This document shows positions 21,101 to 34,061 of a stretch of DNA of 64,000 bases, piece after piece. This DNA is from Puccinia triticina (lineage: Eukaryota > Basidiomycota > Pucciniomycetes > Pucciniales > Pucciniaceae): contig NC_070564.1 in the NCBI RefSeq assembly GCF_026914185.1, positions 7,316,001-7,380,000 of the forward strand, in the 5' to 3' direction. The notes under the pieces were generated by a model. The model was not told where the DNA came from. It saw nothing but the letters and a program-made list of their open reading frames with translations, and made no database searches. Position numbers and translations under genes: made by a program. How positions within the stretch are numbered: position 1 is the first letter of the stretch; each line of letters opens with the position of its first letter.

Positions 21101-21109
21101 TATATAAGG
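21101..21109 (+). promoter_or_regulatory. TATA box-like sequence upstream of the hAT remnant
   Basis: TATATAAGG lies before a CT-rich leader and the broken transposase frame. The same arrangement is present at 17306. Confidence 0.45.
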
Positions 21110-21124
21110 AGCTCTCTCCCCCAC

Positions 21125-21306
21125 TTGTTTTTCCCTCAGCTCAGTATTCCCCAGTTATTTACATACCACCTTCACACTTACCATCACATCAATACATCAC
21201 CACAACCCTTATATTTGCAAATAACCACTGAAATCACTCTCAACTCGCACATACCTGTCATTGAACAACTTCATCTGGAACTAGACCAGACCTATCACTT
21301 GATTAA

Positions 21307-21338
<32 letters not shown>

Positions 21339-22665
21339 ATCTGATAGCAGAAGGGCAGAGTTCTGCACCTCCATCATCCCCTTCACCATTCAGCAAAATG
21401 GTTTCACAACCACTTTTGAGTCTTACACCGTTTGGAGCCGATATAATCCAGGTGATATATGAGTTTTTTTGCCTGAAATCCCATGTGACATCTGATCAGG
21501 TACACCAAAACTTGATCAGATGTCACAAAATTCCAGATTATATTGCACAATTATATTGGCTCCAAACAGGGCCTAAGATATTGAAGGTCAAAAATATTTC
21601 TCTTACAACCAACTTCTGGACCTTGTCTGATCTCACTGGTTTTATGGTTATTATGGCACACTACATCAAGAAAGAATGGCAGTTAATCAAGTGCATACTC
21701 AGCTTCCATCCCCTCCTGTCCCCTCACACTGGCCAATTATTGCAGAAAATCTGGATCAAGTCTTGGTTGAATGTAAGTCACTTGATAAGGTTGCTTTTAA
21801 AGTTTTTTCACCCTTGAAAATGCCAGCAACAATGACTCCGCAATTCCTTGACTCAAACAATTTATTTCTGATTGATGTCAAGTTTCAGACCGTCTTTCAA
21901 CATGCAGCTAATCCCATATGCAATGCTTAGCCCATGTCATCAATCTTGTTGTGAAGGAAGGCCTCAAGAATTTCAGTTTTCCAGTTGAAAGCCTCCGCAA
22001 GAGAGTTAAATTCATCCATGGTTTGTCAGCCAGGATGAAATTGTTTGAGTGTGCCATGCTGGCTTGTAATCTTGATCCAAAGATGAAGCATCCAACCAAA
22101 CATGTTCCAACCTGCTGAAACACCACTTATCTCATGATTGAGTCTTCATCCCCTCTAAAACTAGCTTTCTATGGACAATGAAAAATTTCAGGTTTTCCCC
22201 TCTTCTCTTGACTGGGACAAGCTAGCTGTGATGAAAGAATTTTTGGAGCCATTTTATGAAGGTGTTTTTTTACTTTTATTTCAATGTTATTCAATTGGTC
22301 TTAGTAATTATTCTAATGATTTCTTGTTTTTTATAGCAACTTTAGAACTCAGTGGTGCTCAGTAATCAACCACAAAACACCCCTACTGTGCAATGAAGAG
22401 GATTGAGAAGCAATTCCCCAAAGCCTCCAATCTCAGAAACAGCCACCTCACCAAAACAATCAAGCCAACGAAGGAGAAATTACTCAAATACTGGGAGTCA
22501 ATGCAAGAAATAGCCGCTATTGGACTTGTCCTGGACCCTTGCTACAAATTCCGCTACCTTCAGTTCAGCCACACTTCTGAAGAGGTCAAAGACTTTCTGG
22601 GAAAGGTCAGGGAGGCTATCCTTGATTTTCTGGAATGTACTCTCCTTGTCAAGTTCTCAACCTGA
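21125..22665 (+). pseudogene. hAT-superfamily transposase, broken
   Basis: hAT-like motifs occur in order but in different frames. ISLTTNFWTLSDLTGFMVI and AHYIKKEWQL lie near 21600-21690, then CLAHVINLVVKEGLK near 21920, FLEPFYEGV near 22237, and KYWESMQEIAAIGLVLDPCYKF near 22489. Frame changes occur between about 21700 and 22400, and the C-terminal dimerisation block is not seen, so the gene is dead. In working elements this enzyme cuts the TIRs and makes 8-bp duplications. It could be the former driver of the 19021-19659 MITE family, but nothing in the sequence proves that. Confidence 0.8.
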
Positions 22666-22759
22666 TTTGTTGAGAAGGTGGAGAAGGGTGAGGGTTGAAC
22701 GAGGAGCTGATGTCAAGTGCTCTTGGGTCTTGGTGGATTGAGCTCAGAATCAATGATTG

Positions 22760-23650
22760 ATTTCAAATGTGAAAGAGGAGCTTAAGTGGTCACAACTAGA
22801 GAGCCCCCTTGCAAGATTGGGGGCCTAGACAAATGGACATCAACAACAGGACAGGACAGGGACACATGGCCAGACATAAACAGGACAGGGCCACTTGGAC
22901 ATACAGAAACAGGAGAGATTACTCAGTCAAGACAGAAAGAAGTGACAGGTGATTGCAAGATCACACAGCTGAGAGCAGACAGGCTGATATCATGACACTC
23001 CTGCCTATGCCACTTCTGAATCACATGTCCAGAAGCCATTGAGCCCAAAAACAAAAAAACAATGAGGATACCACTTGTTTCCTCCAATAATGAATGGCAC
23101 CGCAGACAGCAGCTAGTCCAACGCACTGGGTGCCAAATTAGACCTCTAACTTGAGGAGAGGAATGTTGGCATAACCAGCAAAAAACATTTTGATCTCCTC
23201 AGCTGGTGGAAGATCAATGCCTCCTGCTTTCCAACCCTTTCAAAGCTTGCAAAGGTAATCTTGATGGCCCCAGTGACCTCTGTGGCCTCAGAACCAGCCT
23301 TTTACACTGGGGGGTGTGTCTGGGATGACTACCAAAGCTGCCTGGGCAACAAAGCCACCAAAGCACTCTTATGATTAAGAAGTAGCCTCTTCTTTTCTTT
23401 TTCCTTGAATGCTTTATTTTACATTCTTTTCCATGAATTTTCTTGTGCAGTTGCCCTAGTTGCATTTATGTCTTAGAATTCTAAAAATCCATGTCTCCTC
23501 CTCCAAAAATACCTTTTTTTGAGAGTTCTTCTACCTGCCTGTGGGCCCCCAGGGGGCTTTCCACAGGCAGCCTGAAATGGCCCACTGGCCATTTGGCCCA
23601 ACAGGGGGCCGCTGGACAGCCCATGTCCGTCTCATTCACTGCCAGCATAT
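22760..23650. other. Non-coding spacer with short internal repeats
   Basis: Contains ACAGGACAGGG repeats (22845-22890) and other low-complexity stretches. Frames here show no domain. No gene supported. Confidence 0.4.
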
Positions 23651-23839
23651 TTGGCTGGGATGAAGTCATCCCAGTTTAACTGGGATGCACTCAACCAATT
23701 TAAAAAGGGTTGATCTTATCCAATGAAATATAAAACCAAGGGGGGGGACCTTAGATTTATATTTCATCAGTTGAGATCAACCAATTTTAAATTGGCTGAG
23801 TTCATCCCAGTTTAACTGGGATAACCTCAACCCAGCCAA
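23651..23839. mobile_element. Hairpin MITE, about 190 bp
   Basis: An almost complete palindrome. The left arm TTGGCTGGGATGAAGTCATC and on, including CCAGTTTAACTGGGATG, matches the inverse of the right arm for more than 80 bases, around a centre of ACCAAGGGGGGGGACC. No target duplication could be fixed. Confidence 0.7.
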
Positions 23840-24044
23840 TTATGCTGTCAGTGATTGCGGAAACAGGTTTGGGCCGGACAGGAAAATATGAGGTTTTGAA
23901 CCAGCCTTCTCTATCCAATTAAGTTGTTGGCTGAGGTGGGCTAGCCCTTGGGCAGCCCAAACCCACCCAATTTTCAACCCTACACCAAGCTATAAACCAA
24001 GGGCACTCCAAAGTATGCCCTCTAGATCCATGTAGAGACTATAA

Positions 24045-24135
24045 AATGAAGATGTGTCTGGTTAGAGTCAAACTCATGAACTCAGCTATGCTGAGACACC
24101 TACTAGAGTTCTGCCTTTAGTAACTAGGCTACAGA
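24045..24135 (-). other. tRNA-like segment, weak A and B boxes
   Basis: Minus strand reads TAGCCTAGTTACTAAAGG (A-box-like) and, about 50 bases later, GAGTTTGACTCT (B-box-like). Could be a second SINE head. Weaker than the one at 19355. Confidence 0.35.
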
Positions 24136-24625
24136 TGTTTGTGGCTGCCAGCTAGGTGGTTGGTTGGTAGTGCTCATGCCACCATACTGTGGTGATACAT
24201 CATGGTAGCAGACTAATGGACAACCCAACCGTTCAATTATTACTATGACCTCCCTGCAAAGTGCATACCTATATAGTAGATCTCTGCTGTCTGCGGGCAT
24301 CATTATGTTATATTGACAGTTGGCAAAGATAGCAATGAGCAAGAAGTTGTTGTTGGATGCCACATAATTTGCCAGTTAGCCTGATGTGAACTGACCCACT
24401 TTAATCAGGGTTTCCCCAGCTTGAATTTGTTGGCCTGTTCCAATTGTAAACATACAATTTTTCTAGGGATGTGCAGCTTGGCTGTGTTGTGCTGGCAGTC
24501 TGAGGGATGTTTGAGGGTGGTGAGCTTACATAATCAGAAACTCTTTGCGTGAAGGCAAGGAGCTGGATGTTTGGAGGCGGACAACCCACTTCCGACGAGA
24601 AATTAGCACCCACTCCCCAGAAACG

Positions 24626-26516
24626 ATGAACTCAACCGAAAACCAGCAGTTCAACCCCAGCTCAGCCTACTACGATCAACAGCAGCAGCAAGAGGAGGAC
24701 GAACACGATCTAGAACGCTCGACAAGCAAGCCACTCTCGAGGAACAACCTCAGCTTATCATCATCCCCTCAGGCCGCCTTCTGGAAAAATGCCCTCATCA
24801 ATGCATCCTTCATCGCATCCTGGTACCTCTTCGCAACCCTCATCTCTCTATACAGTATGCCATTCCCATCTACCCTCAGATTCAAGTTAACTATTTGGAT
24901 CTCCGCTGATTCGTTCTTTTTGTGGCTTGGGTGTCTACAGATAAGTGGATGTTCTCACCTGATCATTATAACTTCCAGTATCCCCTATTCGTCTCTGCCT
25001 GTCATATGTACATCCAATTCGGTCTGGCCGCCTTGACATTGGCCCTCTTTCCATCCATCAGATCAAGAACACGGCCTACCCCACAGGATTATATGTCAGT
25101 CAGAAAAAGCAAACAAGCAAACAGCTGGTTTGGCGCAGAGGAACACACACACTCCCTCTCTGGAAATTGAAACCATGCTCATTTTTTCACTCTTTCTTGT
25201 TTAAATTATTATCAAAATTTGGAGATATCTATTCAAACAGGAAGAAAGCTCTTCCTTGTGGAATGGCCTCAGGTTTAGACATAGGATTATCAAACACCAG
25301 CCTCAAAACAGTCACGCTATCTTTTTACAGTTGAGTTTGCGTTTTTTTCCCCTACACCATCCGATTCTTGGCATACTAAATCTTTTCTTCTATCTTTGGA
25401 TCTTTTCAAAACAACATCCACAAAATCGTGATCGTCAAGCAATGTGCAAGTCGTCGTCACTAGCATTCGTCCTATTATTCGCATTTATCTTCAAGCTAGA
25501 AAAACCGACGTACAAGTTGACAGGAATAATCCTACTGATCACTGCGGGAGTGGTCCTAATGGTCTCCTCAGAGACCCAGTTCGACTTCTGGGGAATGGTC
25601 GAAGTCTTATCGGCCTCTTGTCTGGGAGGGCTGAGATGGTCACTAACCCAGATCTTATTGGATAAACAATCGATGGGAATGAACACGCCAATCGCCACGA
25701 TCTTCTGGCTCGCTCCGACGATGGGCCTCTCCCTATCCTTCTGCTCGTTGATCTTCGAGGGCTGGAATAACCTCTTGAGCGAGCAGGCATTCTTTGGCGA
25801 TCTCGCGAAGAGCTTCATGACTATGACTTACATCGCAACAGCTGGAGTCTTGGCCTATCTGATGACAGTTAGCGAGTACTTGTAGGTTTATTCTTTTCTC
25901 TTGGTTAGTTTTTGACACTTTCTAATCTTGTTTTTATGTTGTTTTTTTCTCCTGTGATGGCTATCTAGTTTGATTCAACGAACTTCGGTCGTTACTCTTT
26001 CGATTGCTGGTGTATTCAAAGAAGTCGGAACGATTTTCCTGTCGACAATCATTTTCCACGATGTGATGACCCCGCTGAACATATCAGGTCTAGGAATCAC
26101 TTTATTCGGAATCGCCTTGTATAACGTACTTGTCAGCAATTCTTCCATCCTTAAATATATGAAACTACAGAGACTTCCATGCTGATTTTTTTTTTGCCAT
26201 TGGTTTTGTTTAGAAATATAAACAGAGCTTGAAGAAAACAAATCTGTCTGATGGACGAGATAGACAAGGCTTGATAGTCTTAACCAGCCGCACAAATGAA
26301 GACTCGAAGAGATATGCGAAACTGGACGATGAAGATGACGAGGAAGATGTCGATGTTAATCGGGATTCACAAGAAGAACAGCATCATCATCATCATCACG
26401 CCTCACATCCAAATAACGATAACGAAGACCTCGACCGAGATGATTCGCTTGACAATAACATCGATCCTCATCGTCGGTTGATGTTGATGACTGAAAAAGC
26501 CACTTCCCTTCAATAA
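24626..26516 (+). CDS. SLC35C2/TPT-family nucleotide-sugar-type transporter, 457 aa
   Basis: Six exons: 24626-24854, 24941-25094, 25241-25329, 25440-25881, 25969-26125 and 26214-26516. All have GT-AG borders and the phases agree throughout. The protein is a drug/metabolite-transporter fold with about ten membrane segments. Family blocks include LYNKWMFS, ALPCGMASGLDIGLSN, FYTMCKSSSLAFVLLF, GGLRWSLTQ, SVVTLSIAGVFKEV and a GLGITLFGIALYN segment. This order matches human SLC35C2 and its fungal relatives, found in Golgi/ER membranes and linked to nucleotide-sugar supply; the substrate here is unknown. An N-terminal Gln/Glu-rich cytosolic stretch precedes the first segment. The C-terminal tail is acidic with a run of six histidines (near 26381) and is less typical. 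Housekeeping-like gene with no damage seen. Confidence 0.9.
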
Positions 26517-28437
26517 CCAACCTCTCCCAAAAACACATTTTTCTCTCACAAAGCAAAACAACTTCAAAACGCTAATTTTTTGGGGGTTTCACCTTTTTTT
26601 TTTCCGTGTTGGGTTCTTTTCCTCGTTTTTCACCTCCATGTGCATCCATTCACTTCTGATTTCGTCTGCATAAGAAAAACCCCATAAATAATGTATTTGT
26701 ACCTTCATCCATTTATTCTTTTGCTCTTGGATTGCAACCGGCTCTTACCTTCTTCCTTCTAATCATCCCATCCTTCCTTTTCTTTTCGACATTACAATAT
26801 GTTTAGTAGCCGTCTTTTCCCTTCCCTTGTTTGAGTTTAAGAATAAGTAAAAAGACTTTGGTACATAGCTTATCATCACACTCATCCCACCTCGAGAATT
26901 AAAAAACAATTGTGATTTCAATTTTTTGTGTTGTCAAGTTGGTTCTGTCAATTCTTCTATGGTTTTCGCTTTTTCTGTGTGGTTCAGTAACATGGTCTAC
27001 AAAATTCATGCAAATGTCTCTTGGGTCCATCATCCTTAAATCCTTTGTGTCATCTTTTTACTTTTGTAGTCTGCTTTGTCATTTTCTTCATATCATTTTA
27101 TTCCTTTTTTCCCTTGGTGATGGGTTTGACTAGTTTGGTCTGGGCACTCCTTTTTAGAGATAGATAGTTAGATGGAAATTGATTCATTGAAGCTTCAAAG
27201 TTATTGACACGTCAAACATGGCCCCACATTTTTTCCCTGGTGTGGTCTCCACTATGCCCAGGGAGCATTTCAATGTGGCCATCACTTGGAAATTCAAATC
27301 CACAAGGAGTCCGCAGTGGAACTGTGCGTGAGGTTGGACCAGTGACCCAACTGTGCCCCTGGCTTGACACAAATCCCCCACTTTGGAGGGCCCTGGTACA
27401 GCCTGGGCTGGCATGAAGCGCAACCTCTGAAGGAGGGACTTGGGACTAATGTCCCCAAACTGAACTGAGAGATTACAATCTTCCCAAGTTTTTTGCTGAG
27501 GATTTTTGCCTTTCTAATTTTGACCCTGTTCTGGAAAAGCCCTGCGCATTCCCTTTGAACCATGAGACTTGTCTCACTCTTCTCTATCTTTTGCCCCTAC
27601 ACATGTTCCTCAAAGTACAATGATCCTTGTCCCATGAACCTTCAAAGTTCAGGGTTCCTTGAGCTGTATGACCTGTGTGTATTGAACTGGCCACGGAAAA
27701 TAGCTATTAGTATGGTTGTTCAATTAAATTATACAGGAACCAGGCTCTCCAAGCTCTGGTTAAGATGCCTTGGACACTCCAGCTCCTGCATCCAATCCTC
27801 ATTATGAGGGCACAGACATGAAGCCAAGATGGTCAGCCATCTTGGTCCTTCAGGGCTTCAGCAAAGGTTGGCTATTTTTTGAAGTGTGAAAAAAGGGAAA
27901 AAAAATCCAAAAAAGGCCCAACCTCTCAGGCAAGAATTATGAAGTAAGTCATAAGCCTCTCCTATGGAGATTCCCCGTGGGATGCAGGGGTGTGCCCCCC
28001 CTCCCCCCCTCCACTCAAAAGGCTTAGTCGGGCTAGACCATACCCCAACCACAACATGTCTAGCTCCCCTTTAGAAGCAATTTACCACACATAAACCTTA
28101 CTGAAAGGTTCTTGAGTAGACAAAATCAGCAGTGTATTTTTTGCCAATGTGAACCCTCCCCATAATGGCATAAACACAGAGGAGCTCCTTCTTTCTTGGT
28201 TTTTAAATTCAAACCAAAAGTAAGTTCTTGCGTAGGGCCATGGAAAAAGGTAAATCTGAATGCTAAAACACCTATTTATTTGTAATTCAGGAAGAACTAG
28301 AAGAGTGTATTTCATTAGAACTAGGGAACTTGCGGCTTCTCCGCAGAACATGAACTTGAAATAAGCTAAGGTATTAGTGAGCTCTGAATTCATATACATT
28401 CAATTTTCTACACTGTGAAGCATTATATCTGCATCAA
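26517..28437. other. 3' region of the transporter gene and spacer
   Basis: The first several hundred bases are T-rich and probably include the 3' untranslated region. The remainder holds no supported frame. Confidence 0.4.
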
Positions 28438-28603
28438 AGTACTTCCTGTCCATTTCAAACAAATCTGAATTTCAGATTTTGCAGGGAAATCTGTAATCTG
28501 GAACTCTGGATTATCTTGGTGATCTTTGGGGACCAAGATTTCAGCAAAAACTGAAATCTGTTGGCTCAGATCTGGATTTCCAGATTGATGGAAGTCGTCC
28601 ATT
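28438..28603. mobile_element. Palindromic MITE, GGAGGACTTCC family, copy 2
   Basis: Arms ACTTCCTGTCCATTT and inverse AAATGGACGACTTCC flank an AATCTGAATTTCAGATTT core. Matches 13576-13729 in both ends and core. Confidence 0.65.
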
Positions 28604-31167
28604 TTGTGGTAAAATCAACTCCATTCATGAAATAAAGAGTGTAAAGCTACTTGGGAAGAATCCAAGAGTCTTAGACCTGGATATGGGTGACTTTTTCAAA
28701 GGTCAGCTTGATTCAGCTCCATACATAGAATCATTGACCAACTCAATGCCATGTGGTGTTTCATTGTGACAATAATGGTCTAAATTTCCTTGTTGCTCTT
28801 GAAAAAGAAATGTATATAATATTATTACAAAAGGACAAAGGCACCCTGTGGTAAAAAAAACACTTGACTTGACGGGCACAGCCACCAGAAAGAGATACAG
28901 AGGAAATTTAGGAGAAAGAACTTAGTGCAAGACTGAATGCCTGTAAGAGTAGTTGGAGAAGGCCAATATTTCATCCCCCAAAATTATTTCTGCAATCATT
29001 TCACCAAATTAACTGCTAACTCCAGAAGTAGTGCCAGTACCATCTCCAACTTCTGAACTTTGAACTTGAATAGAAATTTCATGATTGGAATTCAAAGGTG
29101 TTACAATAGCTCAAATCACAAGGCACAAATTGAAATTATGCTGATAATATTGATCTCTGAGCGTGTGATCTCTGAGCGTGTTCAAAACAGAGTAAACAAA
29201 TACCATCCTTATACACTTGACCAGCCCTTGTTTCCCACACTATATTCCTTCAGCCAAAGAGCAAGGTTAGATCAAATAACACAACAAAAGCAGTGATATC
29301 AGGTTCAAGGAGTCTCAAAAAGGCTACAAAGTTCTTTCAGACAGCCAAGCTCACAATTGTTTGATTGGAAGTGCTGAAGGATGTTGATGGTTTTTGACTT
29401 CAGACAAAACATTGGGGCCAAGATCAAGACTGTTAGTTTTGACCTATTGTTAAAACTTAAAATAAGGGGAGAAGTCGTTTACAGAGATCAGAAGTTTTCT
29501 CAAAAGCCCGGAATAGATAGAACAGAATTTATTAATTGTTGGGGAATGAATTGCCATCAGATTCATTGGCAATGATACATGAATAAGTACTGTTTTTCTT
29601 GGCATTTGACTGATCAAATGTGATGCTTCAATTTGTGTATATACAAGTGTTGACATAGGTCTTGATAAACCGTGGTTTGTAGGAAAGGGAGTAAAGGCTT
29701 TGGTCCGGTTGTTGCATCGACGGAGGCTCTTTGCCACGCTACACAAGTTTCTACCCGGTTTGTACAAGCTGAGTCTGTACCGGCTAAGTTTTCAGCTGGC
29801 TTATGGGTTGTCGGCGAAAGCGTTTACCAAACTCTGACCACTAAAGGGCTAGATTGTTTGGGAAGATATGCACCAACTGCTCGGATTTTGGCCGCGTACG
29901 CTCCCCAATAGAAACCTTGAGAGGCGACTGCACCCGCGCCGCCCTTCTCAGGCATCTTGACGATTTTGATTGACAAAGGCACGGGTAAGGGAAGACATTC
30001 CTGATCGTATTAAATCTTAAGACGCATGCAGTCGGTGATGATGATGAGGCCCTAGATTACAATAGAGTTAGACGGGCGGCTTGATCAGGCTTGATCAGGG
30101 TCATGGCCAATTGGTCAATTGCGTGAGTGGCAAGTGCCAAGCGAACTTAGCTCAAGTCCCTCGCCTGCCGGGGAGCGCGGCGCGAAGCGCTTCGCACAAA
30201 GTGCGGCCTCGCATCAGAGACCCTGCGGGGCTCTCAAAGGAAAACTTTGTTAAGCTCGAGTGCCGAGCGGCGTAGGTTGTCCTGAATGGAAAGGGTGCTC
30301 ACCAGGGAAGCAGTCTCTCCTGACCAAGGGAGAGACAACCTTCCGAAGAAATTAAGTATTTTGAAGGATAAGTTGCTCAAGGTTGTGAGCGAGATTCGAG
30401 CAGTTGGATGACCAACTTTGATGTATTGGTCGCATTGCTCTGACATGTTGAGGCTCTCCTAAGGAGAGTGCTACCTTCGAGAGGTGCCCCACAATCCGGA
30501 CATGATGGCAGCAATGCGTACTGGCATTCAAGAGAGTTAATTAGACCGTTCCAGTCGACTGTTGTACAAAACTGGACCACATGCTTGTTTCTGGGGGCAC
30601 TGGTCCTCAGCAATGGCGCGAGTTTTGTGGTATGAACGGTGTTGGGGCAAACACCATATGAGGAGGACGGAAATGGGAAGAACTCAGCCAAAAACTTTCC
30701 AACAAGTGTTATAGAGGCGGCTCAACTGCCTCGGTGGGAATTCAAGGGGGTTTGATAGCTATGGAAGAGGAAAGCCCGCAGGCAACAAATTTTTGATACC
30801 TTTTACCGGAGGCGGCTCAATCGGAAACATTGCGTACGGGGCTTGGTTCTGCGATTTGTGACTGGCAAGTTTGGAAGTAAGTTGGCTGAGCTTTGAGAAA
30901 CAGATTCCTTTTCCGCTACTTTGCACGGCCTACATTTGGAAACAATGTAGGGACAGCTTGAATTGTTGTGAGCTGCATTTGGATAAATGACCAAGCTCGG
31001 AAAAGTTGGTCGCGTTGCACAATGGCATTTGTCTAGGTCTCCAGGGGCAAAAGTTGTGGCACATCAAATATAAAAGGGAGCCAATGTTGTGCCAATGAAC
31101 CGGTATGGCCGCTGGGAGGTATTGATTGGCTATGCCGTGATTGTCGTCCTCCCAGACAGTGCCTTAC
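28604..31167. other. Spacer without supported genes
   Basis: Frames of up to about 100 codons (for example 29450-29767 minus, 29672-29911 plus, 30377-30691 minus) show no recognisable domain. A short direct repeat, ATCTCTGAGCGTGT, occurs twice near 29155. GC content rises locally at 30150-30280. Confidence 0.4.
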
Positions 31168-31281
31168 ATTAAAAATCCCTTTGCGTTGGTAACTGCTTTT
31201 TTCACACAGCATTTACAGGCCCTACAGTGGGGAAGTGCTGCGCGAAAAAAGCAGTTGTCGACGTAATTAGGGATTTTTAAT
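31168..31281. mobile_element. Hairpin MITE, about 114 bp
   Basis: ATTAAAAATCCCT at the left and AGGGATTTTTAAT at the right are inverted repeats. AACTGCTTTTTTC and GAAAAAAGCAGTT continue the pairing, so nearly the whole unit folds into one hairpin. Confidence 0.7.
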
Positions 31282-32628
31282 ATGTTATATCTACTAGCTA
31301 GCTACAACTGAGGATCTGACAGCAATAATCATTGAATTTCTTATTACCTAGAGGCAGGCAACTGGCTGCAAGCTATCTCTTGTAGCAGTAGGAGTGTGAG
31401 ATGCTGCGTTTTCTGATTTGTTGTTGGTAATAGTATCACTTTTTTGATCTGTGCATGCAGGATATGTAAATCAAAATTGAGCAACTCCATTGCGCTGGGT
31501 TCTTAGGGTAAGATTCTCTTACTTTGTTGAGGGGTAATTTCCTTTCTCAACCGTATTGATTAGGTGCAACCTCAAGGTGGTTCTTGTTAAGAATCAAACT
31601 GAAGTATTTGCAAAAGTTAGATGAAAAGAACAACAAATGATGTGAGAGAAAGATAAAAAAAAACAAAGAAAAAACCTGAAGGCAAACACAACAAAGAAGA
31701 GCACAAAGAACAATGTTAATAATAGGATCAACATGATAAAGAAAAAAGGAAGCGCAAAATATGACTAGGAACAGGTTTAGGCGGAAGGAGCAGGTTGGCT
31801 TGAGGCTTTGATGGATTTGAAGACCAAGTTGAGAGGTGTCTTCAGGAGGAACAAACAGTCAGAGAGGTAAAAATAGTTGAGACTGTTGATGTGATATTTT
31901 GAGTGAGCTCCCCAGGGGAATAGGAAAGAGGTGAGATTCTGCAAGCTCATGCATGTCAAAAGGGCAAGTTTTGCTGATGGGAAGGTGATGGCAAAAAGAT
32001 ATCAGATTTAGGAGAAGGGAGATGAGCGGAACAAATTGAGTTTACCGGAAGAGGGATGAATGTGACAAGTTGTGAGTTGTGTTTTCCAAAAGCACAAGAT
32101 GAGCAACTGGAGGAAAAACAGAGAAAACAAGAGAACAATATGTTGTGTGACATTCACATGACATATTCATTACAGGAGGCAATTTTAGACAAGAGCTTGA
32201 CTCTCAACAGTTCTGTCAACAATATCTTTCAGAGAAGAGTCAACAGTTATCTTCTTGTCTTAGGGTGCTTCTGCTTAGCTTGAGTTGAGACCTGACCACT
32301 TACCCTTTTCCAAGCCTCTCAGGTGGGAGAGTATAGTGGTTCTTATCTCTTGTCCACAAGATTTGAATCTGTTGGAATATGACCATGTGTTAGCTTTGGC
32401 TTATCAGTCAGTTGGTTCACAATCTCTTACTTGCCTTAGGCATTGTTATTCAAGTGATTAGTTCAATAGATTGGTTTTGTCTCATGGGATATGGGTGAAA
32501 AAAGGGATCATTGAGTTCTTACCATCTTGCAAATCCCACAGGTTGAGGGAGTTGCTTAGAGAATTCACATTTGTTGGTTCAAGTTGACAATTTTGGGCAA
32601 CTTAACCTGACCAACAATGGATGACTTC
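31282..32628. other. Spacer, AT-rich, no supported gene
   Basis: Poly-purine-rich stretch near 31620-31760. Small frames on both strands have no domain. Confidence 0.4.
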
Positions 32629-32819
32629 CCGTCATCATTTAGAGAGCTCTAGATGCCTCTCTAAATCCTAAATTAAGACACCTATCAAAAACTCAACCAG
32701 TGCACATGAAAGTAATGAACTGCAGGGCTAGGAAAACATTTCCCTTTTTGTCAAAAATTAAGGATATGAGTGTGTAAATTGAGATCTGGGAGGCTCCCAG
32801 ACTCGACGGGAAGTCCTCC
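32629..32819. mobile_element. Palindromic MITE, GGAGGACTTCC family, copy 3
   Basis: GGATGACTTCCCGTC at the left and GACGGGAAGTCCTCC at the right are inverted repeats. The interior differs from copies 1 and 2. Confidence 0.55.
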
Positions 32820-33588
32820 AATTGCATTGGTCTGAGCTAACACCAGTTCAACAAACTCAGTTAACACTTGCTCAATTAAGCAACCCTTAGCCTGAAATCA
32901 AGCCTGAGGCTAAACCAGGCTTATTTGACCTGAAAATCTACCAAATGGATGTGAATGCTCTTAGGGAAAATTGCTTTGCCAGATCTTCAATAGTGGGATC
33001 CTTGAGAATGGGTTTGACTTGAGTTTCATGGCCATCAGTTGAGTTTTTTAAAAGATATTCTTGATATTTTCATTGTTCACTTGGGTGATGAAGTTTTGGA
33101 TGTCAATAGAATGTTTGCTTGTTTTTTGCTTGATTTCTTCTAATTAGTTCAGGACAGGATCATCTCTTAGGTAAGATTTGGAACTCTTCCTGTTGGCCAG
33201 AATTTTGAGAAAATTGAAACAAAGTTTCTTAACTCATCTGGGCTGCTTGGCAAAAAGCAAAAGTTGGCTACAAGTTTGAGGGCAAGAGTGTTTGGCAGTG
33301 GTGGTGATATTTTTATAGCAAGAATTTTCCAACTGGGGATTGAATGTTTGAGACGGGCAATCATACTAAGCTTGGGGGGATCTAGAGGAAGCAGTCTTTG
33401 TTACACAAAATGTACTAACCCCCGTACAGCATATTTCCACAAAAGATAAACACCATGTAGATATTGCAGCAACAAGTAACCCCATGGAAAATTTACACCA
33501 ATTATGTATAGAGATTGTGCAACATGTAACATGTTCCTGCAACACACAACCCCCATGTAAGATTTTCCCACAACATGTAAGCCCCAGT
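32820..33588. other. Spacer ending in ACATGTAACCCC-type repeats
   Basis: From about 33400 to 33588 the words CATGTAA, AACATGTAA and CCCCATG recur. The same word set resumes at 58500-58620 on the far side of the nested block, so the two parts were once continuous. Confidence 0.5.
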
Positions 33589-33795
33589 AGAGATGGCCTT
33601 GCGGTACCGGTTTGGGGGTACCTGGTACCGCCTGGAGGGTACCCTCTGGTGCACCGGCGCACCAGCCCAGAGGTATCAGGCGCCTGCTTTGGGGGTAAAA
33701 AACTGAAGACACCCGGGTGTACCGCCGGTGTACCGTTGGCTAGGGAATGCCTTCGGGTACCCGTTGGCGGGTACCCGGCACCCGCCGCACCCGCC

Positions 33796-34061
33796 TGTAA
33801 GGGTTTCTCCCTTACTGAAACAGAAGTCAAGCTAGATGCACATATGCATATGCATCTACATTGTAGGATCCACTATATAAGCTTGTAATACTCGACTGCT
33901 CTCATTCTCTCTTTTTTCCCCAAGCTGGTCTTCACCTCGAGGTTCCCCTTTCCATCCCTTCTCACGACTCATTAGTGAAATATCATTCTTTTATATAGAC
34001 TCCTGGCCTTTGGCCCTCCGTCCCACCGACCCTTCCAGTGAGGGTTCACTGAACCCTTACA
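33796..34061 (+). repeat. 5' LTR of the short LTR element
   Basis: Starts TGTAAGGG and ends CCCTTACA. It contains ACTATATAAGC as a probable TATA region near 33870. It differs from the 3' LTR at one position (CCGACC here, CCAACC there, near 34028). Confidence 0.9.

Noticed and set aside
29672..29911. 79-codon plus-strand frame in a locally GC-richer patch
   Set aside because: No family resemblance and no supporting splice structure.
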